DNA of 22,570 nucleotides from an uncultured Lachnospiraceae bacterium (GTDB taxonomy: Bacteria > Bacillota > Clostridia > Lachnospirales > Lachnospiraceae). The number at the start of each line of letters is the position of its first letter. Positions within the stretch are counted from its first letter, which is position 1. The position numbers were made by a program, and so were the translations under genes. Where the stretch lies: NCBI GenBank assembly GCA_910588295.1, contig CAJUQO010000056.1, positions 1 through 22,570 of the forward strand, read 5' to 3'. The notes under the pieces were generated by a model. That model saw only the letters and a list, made by a program, of their open reading frames with translations. It did no database searches and had not been told where the DNA came from. Positions 6,719 through 13,854 of this stretch are shown in pieces.

Positions 6719-8095
6719 TTACAATATGCCGACGGGATCCCATTTGGCCCTCAGGGCATGGAAGGCTTCCAGTTTTTTCTCCGGCAGCAGCCCTTCGAGC
6801 AGCCTTCCGGCCAGTTTTCCGACGCCGTATTCCCCCGTCGTCGTGCCGCCCAGAGCCTGGCATTCCCGGGCCCAGCCTCTCAGCAGTTTTGTGCAGGCCC
6901 CGTATGTTTCGGCATTGTCCGGCATCAGGTTTGCGTACAGGCCGCCGGTTCCCGCATGTCCATAGATATAGCAGGGTACGTCTATGCTCTCGGCGCCTTT
7001 TTGGTAACGGGCCAGGGTATCGGCAAAGGGTTCATCGGGGAAATCCATATCCGTAGCCAGTTTGGTCATGGCCGGGAAGGCGCGCTTGATCTCGTCGATG
7101 CGGGTGTTGACCAGCTCGGAGGCGGCCCCGCGGAGATGCTGCAGCCGTTCCGTTTCGGCCTCGCCGGACACGGCCCAGGTATCCTCGTCCATACAGCCGC
7201 AGTCCGCGGAGAGCTCCAGCAGTTCCCCCGCCAGTTCCTCCACCCCGTCCTCCGGGCCGTGCAGTTCCATATACACCGCCCCGGCCGGGTTTGGGGGAAG
7301 TTCCGGCAGATCCTTGAGTTTGGCCACGGAGGCCTTGTTTTCCCTGATCAGCGCCAGTACGGGGCCGTCCAGGTATTCCAGGGCGGCTGCGAAAGCGGCG
7401 TCCTCTCTGTGGGCGTGGGCGATGTGCCTTGCGCCCTCCACAAAGCGGACGGCGGCGTCCTCCGTTTTCAGGAAAAAGCAGATGGCCCACAGGCTTTCCG
7501 GCCGGGGAACCAGCGTAAGCTCCAGGGCGGTGATAATGCCCCCGGCTCCCTCGCCGCCGACGATCTGCCCGAACAGTCCGGGATCCTCCCGGGCCGTCAC
7601 GGTTTTTCGGCTTCCGTCCGCCGCCAGGATACGCACCGAGGCGATATTGGCCCGGGCGTCACCGTAGTGGTAAGAGCAGATGCCCTGGGAATTGTTGGCG
7701 GCGATACCGCCTATGGAAGCCGTCTCGGCGGTGGGCCATGCCGGCCAGAACAGACGGTCTTTCCCGGCCAGACGGCGGATCTCCTTTTTCAGATCCAGAA
7801 CCGTGACGCCGGCTTCCGCGGCCAACAGGGCGCCCTTTTCCGTTTTTCGGTAGTCCAGTATTTTCAGCATATGGCTCAGGTTCATGACATGGCCGCCCTG
7901 GGGGACGGCGCCTCCGGCCACGCCGGTCAGGCCGCCCTGGATGGTAACAGGAGTTTTTGACGCGGCCATATGTGCCAGTATTTCAGCGGCTTCATCCTCC
8001 GTCTCCGGGAAAGAGAGGCTGTCGCAGCGGCCGGTGAGTCGGGATTCGTCTCCGGCAAATTGTCGGTATTTTTCCTCCATTTGATAAATCTTCAT
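6719..8095 (-). CDS. GlcD-like FAD-binding oxidoreductase with altered metal site
   Basis: A 458-residue flavoprotein of the FAD-binding_4/FAD-oxidase_C type (D-lactate, glycolate and 2-hydroxyglutarate dehydrogenases). The FAD domain shows QGGLTGVAGGAVP (53-65) and TASIGGIAANNSQG (125-138). Family members normally have GHAGDGNLH and EHGIG, whose His and Glu residues hold a metal and bind the 2-hydroxy acid. Here these read GHAGTGGLY (379-387) and EYGVGK (422-427): two histidines are tyrosines and the Asp is Thr. The protein stops at KWDPVGIL, without the NPGN-type tail that usually follows. Other frames after the stop do not restore it. The start has AGGAG 6-7 nt upstream. It sits between two ETF pairs and probably donates electrons to pair 1; the substrate is likely not a standard D-2-hydroxy acid. 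Confidence 0.88.
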   Translation of the reverse strand: MKIYQMEEKYRQFAGDESRLTGRCDSLSFPETEDEAAEILAHMAASKTPVTIQGGLTGVAGGAVPQGGHVMNLSHMLKILDYRKTEKGALLAAEAGVTVLDLKKEIRRLAGKDRLFWPAWPTAETASIGGIAANNSQGICSYHYGDARANIASVRILAADGSRKTVTAREDPGLFGQIVGGEGAGGIITALELTLVPRPESLWAICFFLKTEDAAVRFVEGARHIAHAHREDAAFAAALEYLDGPVLALIRENKASVAKLKDLPELPPNPAGAVYMELHGPEDGVEELAGELLELSADCGCMDEDTWAVSGEAETERLQHLRGAASELVNTRIDEIKRAFPAMTKLATDMDFPDEPFADTLARYQKGAESIDVPCYIYGHAGTGGLYANLMPDNAETYGACTKLLRGWARECQALGGTTTGEYGVGKLAGRLLEGLLPEKKLEAFHALRAKWDPVGIL

Positions 8096-8164
8096 GGCAA
8101 ACTCCTATATAAATGTTTGGTTGGGCCGTACAGGTGCGGTTCGGCGTTTTTTCCGGAAAACCGC

Positions 8165-9115
8165 TCATTCTGTCCGGTTGACAGCGTGCTCTCTGACCAG
8201 CCGGATCAGCTCGGGAAGGATCTCCTTGTAATCTCCCAGGACGGCGGCGTCAGCGAGATTCATGACCGGGGCTTCCGGATCGGTGTTGAGGGCAAGGATG
8301 GTGCCGCTTTTTTCAATGCCGGCGAAGAATGCGGCGGCGCCCGAGACTCCGGCGGCAATGCATAATTCAGGGGCGGCGGAGGTTCCGGATATACCGATCA
8401 TGGAAGATAAGGGCGCCCAGCCGCCCATGGCGGCGGGCTTGCTCACGCCGAAACCGGCCCCCATACATGCCGCCAGCTCCCGCAGACAGGCAAGCCCCTC
8501 CGGCCCTCCGGCTCCGTTGCCTCCGGCCACCAGGATCTTCGCCGTTTCCAGGCTGTTTTCAGGGCTGTCCTCCAGGAAAGAAATTTCATTTTGGGCGTTT
8601 CCGTCCTCCAGGGTAATCATTTCCAGGGAGGGAAGGGTGTTTCCCGTCCCTGCGTCCGGCGGCAGCCCCTTGGCTAAGGCGATGAAACAAGGCAGTTTTT
8701 TGGCCAGGAACCGGGCTTCCATATGATTCGAATAAACTCTTTTATGGAGAATAAGCCGTCCGCCCTCCTGCTGCACAGCGCAGACGCCGATACAGGCGCT
8801 GCCTCCGCGCCGGCCATACAGGCGGGCGGCCAGTCCGGCGGAATCGGGGTCATCCCCGAAAATATATACCCCGTCGTCCGCTATATCCCGGGCCAGCAGG
8901 GCGAGGAATGGTTCCGGATCGTAGATCGCTTTAGCTGCTGCCGTTATCCGGCTCCAGGGGATTCGTCCGGCCAGCTTAACCGCCGTGTCTTCGTCGGGGC
9001 AAAGGAGCAGACACCGCTCCGGCTCCTCCCCGGGCCAGGATTTTTTAAAAAAGGCTGTAGCCCGGGAGACGGAGGAAGGAGCGCCGTAACCGTTTAAGAT
9101 CAGATATTTTTTCAT
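8165..9115 (-). CDS. Divergent electron transfer flavoprotein alpha subunit (pair 2)
   Basis: A 316-residue ETF-alpha, more divergent than pair 1. The C-terminal FAD domain (193-305) is recognisable: ILVAGGNGAGGPEGLACLRE, GISGTSAAPELCIAAGVSG, ILALNTDPEAPVMNLADAAV, then GDYKEILPELI. The Arg of the usual SRP motif, which contacts FAD, is Lys here (GVSKPAA, K226), and the first loop reads GGNGAGG instead of GRGVGSK. The N-terminal domain is weakly conserved. Its ATG overlaps the stop of the preceding beta-subunit gene by 4 nt (ATGA), so the two are translationally coupled. The partner is YgcR-like, so this is probably the YgcQ counterpart, although I do not recall YgcQ well enough to claim sequence identity. 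It most likely serves the AGPS-like oxidase encoded earlier in the run. Confidence 0.87.
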   Translation of the reverse strand: MKKYLILNGYGAPSSVSRATAFFKKSWPGEEPERCLLLCPDEDTAVKLAGRIPWSRITAAAKAIYDPEPFLALLARDIADDGVYIFGDDPDSAGLAARLYGRRGGSACIGVCAVQQEGGRLILHKRVYSNHMEARFLAKKLPCFIALAKGLPPDAGTGNTLPSLEMITLEDGNAQNEISFLEDSPENSLETAKILVAGGNGAGGPEGLACLRELAACMGAGFGVSKPAAMGGWAPLSSMIGISGTSAAPELCIAAGVSGAAAFFAGIEKSGTILALNTDPEAPVMNLADAAVLGDYKEILPELIRLVREHAVNRTE

Positions 9116-9927
9116 TGCCCTTCCTCCAGTGCTTTTTTGATATATTCGTTGTAAAGCTTTTTTGCGATCTCCGTTGGCGTGGCCCCGGTGATCCTCCGCG
9201 CCGCCCTTTTCAGGGAGACCGGTTCGAGGCCTGTGAGTTTAAGGCCGGTATATCCGCCCATGGAAGCTTCCGTGAGCCCCAGGTCTTCGTATACCAGCCG
9301 TTTTACCGGCTTTTTGCCCAGGGTCATTTTCGCTTTCAATGTGGGCGCCGGCAGACAGGAGATCTGTGCGTTTCCCACAGAGAGCACCAGGGGCGCGGAC
9401 GCTTGCCGCCGGACCAGGCCCTGGCTGCAGGCGCAGCTCACAGACAGCTTCTTCCCTTTTTCACAGTGCAGTTCCGTGACCTGGGAGATACAGGGCACAT
9501 GCAGCTTTTCCGCGCAGAGGGCGGGGGTCAGGCTGTTATTTCCCTCCGCGCTCTGTTGGCCAAACAGAAGCACGTCAAATCCTCCGGCCCTCTCACAGTA
9601 GCGGCAGATCAGCTCCGCCGCCCATTCCGGTGCAAAACGCAGGTCTGCCCCGCCGGGATCCAGCCGCGCACAGTTGTCAAAACCCAGGGCGTACAGGGTG
9701 CGCATGGCCGTCTCGCCGGCAGGCGGGGCTATGGTGAGGGCGGAAAGGGAGATATCTTCATTTTCTTTATGGAGCCGTAACGCCATGGCCAGGGCGCTCT
9801 CGTCAAAACAGTTCCATATAGAAGGCAGGAAAGCCGTTTCCACCCGCAGATCTTTATCCGGCTGCCATTCTTTTTCCGGTAAAATGTCCAAATCCGGTTC
9901 CATTTTAAATAAACATAATATTTTCAT
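9112..9927 (-). CDS. ygcR: Electron transfer flavoprotein beta subunit (pair 2, YgcR-like)
   Basis: A 271-residue ETF-beta of a separate lineage from pair 1. It opens MKILCLFKMEPDLDILPEKEWQ, has ADLRFAPEWAAELI (94-107) and carries GQQSAEGNNSLTP (123-135) at the nucleotide-binding loop, where bifurcating ETFs have GRQ.IDGDTAQVG. From memory, E. coli YgcR shares the EPD..L.EKEWQ opening, the LRFAPE segment and a GCQSSEGQNGQTP-like loop. Non-bifurcating electron transfer is therefore more likely for this pair. I chose the ATG at 9927; a TTG 18 bases upstream adds six residues with no family match. No good ribosome binding site precedes it and a terminator hairpin ends only 24 bases away, so expression may depend on read-through or on an unseen start signal. 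Confidence 0.88.
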   Translation of the reverse strand: MKILCLFKMEPDLDILPEKEWQPDKDLRVETAFLPSIWNCFDESALAMALRLHKENEDISLSALTIAPPAGETAMRTLYALGFDNCARLDPGGADLRFAPEWAAELICRYCERAGGFDVLLFGQQSAEGNNSLTPALCAEKLHVPCISQVTELHCEKGKKLSVSCACSQGLVRRQASAPLVLSVGNAQISCLPAPTLKAKMTLGKKPVKRLVYEDLGLTEASMGGYTGLKLTGLEPVSLKRAARRITGATPTEIAKKLYNEYIKKALEEGQ

Positions 9928-9943
9928 ACTCGCATCATACCAC

Positions 9944-9980
9944 AAAAACAGGATCGGCGGACTTTTTTATCCGCCGATCC
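9944..9980 (-). terminator. Intrinsic terminator or attenuator after the BCCT gene
   Basis: GGATCGGCGGA (9951-9961) pairs perfectly with TCCGCCGATCC (9970-9980), an 11-bp stem with an 8-nt loop. Read on the minus strand it is followed by TGTTTTT, as expected of an intrinsic terminator. It lies 51 bases after the BCCT stop and ends 17-24 bases before the start codon of the next ETF-beta gene, so it may reduce rather than abolish expression downstream. Confidence 0.8.
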
Positions 9981-10030
9981 AAAATCCGCTGAACAAGATT
10001 ACATTTTTATCAATTGTCCCAATATGCCGC

Positions 10031-11677
10031 TTATTTTACCCCATCCAGCTTTTTTGTAATCCAGAGCTGCTTTTTATCGGGATCGTATCCCTCATAAGGC
10101 AGCCGGCTGCTGGGAATGGGCTTGCCGTTCTCGTCGTAATCTTCTTTGAAGGTGTCGTATTTCTTCGGATTGAGCATGATCTTCACCCAGGCCACGATCA
10201 CCACGACAAAAATAAACGCGTTCAGGAAACCGCCCACATTACAGAGCTGCTTGATACCGTCGATACCCTTGGTGCAGACCATCAGCACGCAAAGGAAACC
10301 GGTGGTGCCGCCCCAGAGGAATTTCAGCAGAATCGGGGACTCGGTATCGTCCGCGGTCAGGCCCTCTGTACATAAGCCCGCCATGGCGTTGGTGTTGGAA
10401 TCCGCCGCCGTTACGAAGGAGACGAACACGATGATCAAAAACAGCGGGATGGTGATCATAGCCAGGGGCAGATGCTGGAGCACCGCATAGGTGGCAGCCT
10501 CCGTGCCGCCCGCCTGCATGGCTTCGTTGATACCATAACCCTGCAGTTCCATCCAGATGGAAGTGCCGGAAAACAAGCCCAGCCAGATCATGGAGAAGAT
10601 GGACGGGATCAGAAATACCACGTTCAGGAATTCCTTCACGGAATAGCCGCGGCTGATCTTGCCCATGAATACGGCGGTGGTGGGGAACCAGGCCAGCCAG
10701 CAGCACATATAGAAGGACGGCCACCAGCGGGACCAGAAATCGCCGCCGGAAGCGCCGGTCATCAGGCTGATCTCAAAGAATTTTGAGATATAGGTGCCGA
10801 TGGACTCGCAGGTCAGGTCCAGAATATAGGCTGTGGGCCCGAAAATCAGCATGAACAGGCCCATAACCATGTATACCTTGCTGTTGATACTGGACAGGAT
10901 ACGGATACCGTTCATAACGCCCGAAGCGGCGGAGGCCACGAAAGCGATCACGATGGCGCTGCCGCAGATCACGTACAGCAGGGTACTGTTTTCCATACCG
11001 GTCAGACTGCAGATACCGCCGGACAAAAGCAGCACACCGGATCCCATGGAGGCGGCCATACCGCAGCACATGCAGAAGAGACAGATGGCGTCGATCACCG
11101 GCGTAACCTTGGCTGTGGTGGCGTCGCCCAGTACAGGCGACATCATGGAACCGATGGCAAATTTTTTCTTCATGTTAAAGAACACAAAGGCAAAGACCAG
11201 GGCCGGAAGGCCATAGATGGCCATTGGGGAGAAGGTCCACTCCAGGAACAGGATGTTCATGGCAAAATTGACGGCCCCGCCGCTGCCGGGTTCTACATTG
11301 GCGTTTGCCGCCGGAGCGTACATATGGTACATGGGTTCCGCACAGGCCCACAGAAGGATACCGGCGGCCATGATAGTGCACAGGATGATCCAGATATAGT
11401 TGGAATAGCTCATCATGGGCCTGGCCTTGGAACCGCCGAAGCGGACGTTCCGTACAGGGCTTAAATAGGTGACAAACATGAGCAGGACGGCCACGGTGGT
11501 GGCAGAGTTAAACAGCCACTGGAAATTCTCCAGAATCCAGTTCTGCGCGGTGCCCATCACCAGGTTGAAGGCATCGTAGTTGATGAAGTTCAGGGCAATG
11601 ATCGCTACGATGATCAGCCACGGGGGCAGGAAAATACCCCAACTCAACTGTTTACCGGTAGTTTTCTCTTCAGACAT
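10031..11677 (-). CDS. BCCT-family transporter (betaine/carnitine/choline type)
   Basis: A 548-residue, twelve-helix secondary transporter of the betaine-carnitine-choline family. Family signatures are seen: LLWACAEPMYH (108-118), the EWTFSPMAIYGLPAL helix start (146-160), and the tryptophan-rich segment W315-W318-W319-Y323-W327-W330 followed by ISRGYSVKEF (341-350). In BetP and CaiT this segment forms the aromatic box that holds a quaternary ammonium group. Long osmosensing tails like those of BetP are missing, so a nutrient uptake or exchange role fits better than osmoregulation. The start has AGGAGG 6 nt upstream. It belongs to the same run as the MttB-superfamily gene, which suggests that the imported compound carries an N-methylated ammonium group. 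The exact substrate cannot be read from the sequence. Confidence 0.94.
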   Translation of the reverse strand: MSEEKTTGKQLSWGIFLPPWLIIVAIIALNFINYDAFNLVMGTAQNWILENFQWLFNSATTVAVLLMFVTYLSPVRNVRFGGSKARPMMSYSNYIWIILCTIMAAGILLWACAEPMYHMYAPAANANVEPGSGGAVNFAMNILFLEWTFSPMAIYGLPALVFAFVFFNMKKKFAIGSMMSPVLGDATTAKVTPVIDAICLFCMCCGMAASMGSGVLLLSGGICSLTGMENSTLLYVICGSAIVIAFVASAASGVMNGIRILSSINSKVYMVMGLFMLIFGPTAYILDLTCESIGTYISKFFEISLMTGASGGDFWSRWWPSFYMCCWLAWFPTTAVFMGKISRGYSVKEFLNVVFLIPSIFSMIWLGLFSGTSIWMELQGYGINEAMQAGGTEAATYAVLQHLPLAMITIPLFLIIVFVSFVTAADSNTNAMAGLCTEGLTADDTESPILLKFLWGGTTGFLCVLMVCTKGIDGIKQLCNVGGFLNAFIFVVVIVAWVKIMLNPKKYDTFKEDYDENGKPIPSSRLPYEGYDPDKKQLWITKKLDGVK

Positions 11678-11752
11678 AAAAACCTCCTTTTTGGTTGCTG
11701 CACCGGATATAACCGGCGCGTCTCTCTTTTTCCCTTCCGGCTCCGGGACGGT

Positions 11753-12361
11753 TCAGGACCGCCTCTTTGCATCAGCGCTGCGGCGGTCAGAAAACCGCCG
11801 GGCGTATTTCTGCAGGGTGTCGCGGGTCAGTTGGATCTCGGAGCCGTTCATTCGGCGCTTCGGCAGGCAGAAATTGGTCATACGGTCCAGGCGCAGGGCA
11901 AATACCGCGTCGCTCTCGAAAGCGCGGCAGTCCTTGTCTCCCCGGATATCCAACTTTTCCCGGCCGTAGGGTACAATATACCCGTCAGAGAAAAGCTTAA
12001 CCTTATACGTACCCTTCCGCCTGCTGATCTTTTTTGCGCCTTGTTTTGCTTTTATTCCGGGATAGGCGAGAACCAGGAACGAGAACAGGGCGAACAGCAG
12101 AGCCCCGATCTCGAACATCAGTCCGTAGGGATTCATGGCGAACAAAACCGCGCAGACCGCCGCTATGGCCAGCAGGAAGATCCCCACCCCGCAGCGGGCC
12201 TTTTTGCTCCTCCTGTCAACGATCATAAGGAGAGCTTCATACACTTCTCCGTAGGTCATATCGTAGGAGAGGCTGATGGAGCGCACGGGCTCCCCGGCCG
12301 CGGGGCGTTCTTCCGGCCGGCGGCCGGTTATTTTCCGGATGATGCCGATGTTGTCTGCCAT
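11753..12361 (-). CDS. Small membrane protein with YcxB-like C-terminal domain
   Basis: A 202-residue protein of unknown function. Two adjacent hydrophobic helices (about 57-76 and 80-101) follow a soluble N-terminal segment beginning SISLSYDMTYGEVYEALL. After the helices comes a mostly beta-strand region (about 119-180) containing YKVKLFSDGYIVPYG and FCLPKRRMNG; the PKR-plus-hydrophobic pattern recalls the YcxB-like family of bacterial membrane proteins. The tail is rich in Arg and Lys. I start at the ATG at 12361, preceded by GGCAGGA, rather than 24 bases further up. It lies 27 bases after the kinase stop and 75 before the transporter start, so it is in the operon. A helper or regulatory role for the transporter is only a guess from position. 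Confidence 0.72.
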   Translation of the reverse strand: MADNIGIIRKITGRRPEERPAAGEPVRSISLSYDMTYGEVYEALLMIVDRRSKKARCGVGIFLLAIAAVCAVLFAMNPYGLMFEIGALLFALFSFLVLAYPGIKAKQGAKKISRRKGTYKVKLFSDGYIVPYGREKLDIRGDKDCRAFESDAVFALRLDRMTNFCLPKRRMNGSEIQLTRDTLQKYARRFSDRRSADAKRRS

Positions 12362-12388
12362 AGTTCCTGCCTTTCCGTTCAGCACGTT

Positions 12389-13822
12389 TTACAGGTTGGA
12401 AAATACTTCGTAAGCTTTTTCCAGCATGGGATCTGTGTAACTGGTCAGATCCTTATAGATGCCGTTGATAATTTTTACATATTTTTCATGATTTTCGGCG
12501 CTGGGGGTAAATACGTCCCTCTGCCGTACCATTTTTGCCGCGGCTTCCTCGAAAGTGGGGTAGATGCCCTCGGCCACCGCCGCGCATATGGCCGCGCCCA
12601 CCGCCGCCGCGCCGTTCATTTCGTTGCGGGAGGCGGGGATACCGAATACGTCGGCGAAGATCTGCATGAACAGGCCGCTGTTGGAGCCGCCGCCGGAGAC
12701 GGTGATCTGTTCTAAGCGGATGCCCAGCTCTTCGCAGAGGGCGTCCATCTGGATCTTCATGGTCATGGCCAGGCTTTCCATGATGGCCCGGTACATATGT
12801 CCGGCGCCGTGGCGGTTGTCGAAGCCGATGAACATGCCCTTTTTAAACTGCCGGTCTGCCGGGGCCAGCCACTCGGGCACGACCATCAAGCCTTCGCTGC
12901 CGGCCGGGATCTTTTCGGCCAGCTCTGCCAGATAGTCCTCCGGGGAAATACCCCGTTCCTTTGCCTTGTTTGAAGCCTCCTCGCCCAGCAGGTCGCGGAA
13001 CCAGCTGATATGTCCCATGCCCTTGCGGATGCCGGTGCTCTCGTATATGTATCTGTGGGGCATGGAGGCGAAATTCACCCAGTAATTTACCGTATTCTTG
13101 GGATTCCGGTCGCCGTGAACCATGCCGCATACGTAGGTGCCCAGGGAGATCAGGCCGCTTCCTTCGGAGAGGGCGCCGGTGCCCAGGGCCTCCACGGCCT
13201 TGTCGTTGCCGGTGGCCACCACGGGAAGTCCTTCGGGCAGCCCCAGAAGGGCCGCGGCCCCAGCGGTCAGATGGCCCACCACCTCGCCGGGCATTTTCAG
13301 CTCACAGAGCATTTCCCTGGGGATATTGTAGTAATCAAAGGTTTCGGAATCCTCGAACCACTGCCAGGCATCGGTGTCGATAGGCCACATGCCCTGGTAA
13401 CTGGCCGCGCTGTCCTTAAACTGCCCGGTAAGCCGTGCGGTAAGATAGCCGTTGGTGGATGCCACGTGGCTCACCGCGGGGTTGTCATGTACATAGGGCC
13501 GGGATACGCGGATGTCCATCCAGCTTAACGCCGGCTGGGCCAGGGTGCCGTCCTCCTTCATCAGAACCCTGTCGAAGCGGATGCTGCACAGGCCCATGGC
13601 AGCGATATCCGCCGGGTTCCCCTCGAAGCGGTCCATCAGCTTTTTGCAGGCGGCGACCAGGGAGTCCCACAAATCGTCCCCCGGATGCTCCACCAGCCCC
13701 GGTCCCGGCAGGTCATAGGGCTTTAGGGGCTTTGAAGCCGAGGCGATGATACGCCCCTCCAGATCAAAGATCGTGGCTTTCGTGCTCTGTGAACCGCCGT
13801 CTATAGATAATATATACTTCAT
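12389..13822 (-). CDS. ygcE: FGGY-family carbohydrate kinase (YgcE-like)
   Basis: A 477-residue cytoplasmic kinase of the FGGY fold, which phosphorylates a hydroxyl group of a sugar or polyol with ATP. The first phosphate-binding loop is SIDGGSQSTKATIFD (6-20). The second domain has GLISLGTYVCG and the ATP-binding TVSGGGSNSGLFMQIFADVFG, followed by the usual MNGAAAVGAAICAAV. From memory, E. coli YgcE shares the IDGGSQSTK opening, ISLGTY, GIRKGM and GGGSNS.LFMQIFADVF. I chose the ATG at 13822, which follows GGGGGA and matches the YgcE start; the ATG at 13837 lacks a good site. It lies 32 bases after the AGPS-like oxidase gene. A kinase next to two dehydrogenases suggests that a polyol-like intermediate is phosphorylated; which step comes first is unknown. 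Confidence 0.93.
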   Translation of the reverse strand: MKYILSIDGGSQSTKATIFDLEGRIIASASKPLKPYDLPGPGLVEHPGDDLWDSLVAACKKLMDRFEGNPADIAAMGLCSIRFDRVLMKEDGTLAQPALSWMDIRVSRPYVHDNPAVSHVASTNGYLTARLTGQFKDSAASYQGMWPIDTDAWQWFEDSETFDYYNIPREMLCELKMPGEVVGHLTAGAAALLGLPEGLPVVATGNDKAVEALGTGALSEGSGLISLGTYVCGMVHGDRNPKNTVNYWVNFASMPHRYIYESTGIRKGMGHISWFRDLLGEEASNKAKERGISPEDYLAELAEKIPAGSEGLMVVPEWLAPADRQFKKGMFIGFDNRHGAGHMYRAIMESLAMTMKIQMDALCEELGIRLEQITVSGGGSNSGLFMQIFADVFGIPASRNEMNGAAAVGAAICAAVAEGIYPTFEEAAAKMVRQRDVFTPSAENHEKYVKIINGIYKDLTSYTDPMLEKAYEVFSNL

Positions 13823-13854
13823 TTGCTTTTCCCCCATTGTAAATCCGTCGGCAG

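Noticed and set aside
6650..6721. Frameshift removing the C-terminal tail of the GlcD-like oxidase
   Set aside because: Translation past the stop in the other frames does not give the missing NPG-type tail, so the short end looks genuine.
11700..11719. Hairpin between the YcxB-like and BCCT genes as a terminator
   Set aside because: On the minus strand it is followed by an A-rich stretch and the BCCT ribosome binding site, with no T-run; the stem also contains a wobble pair.
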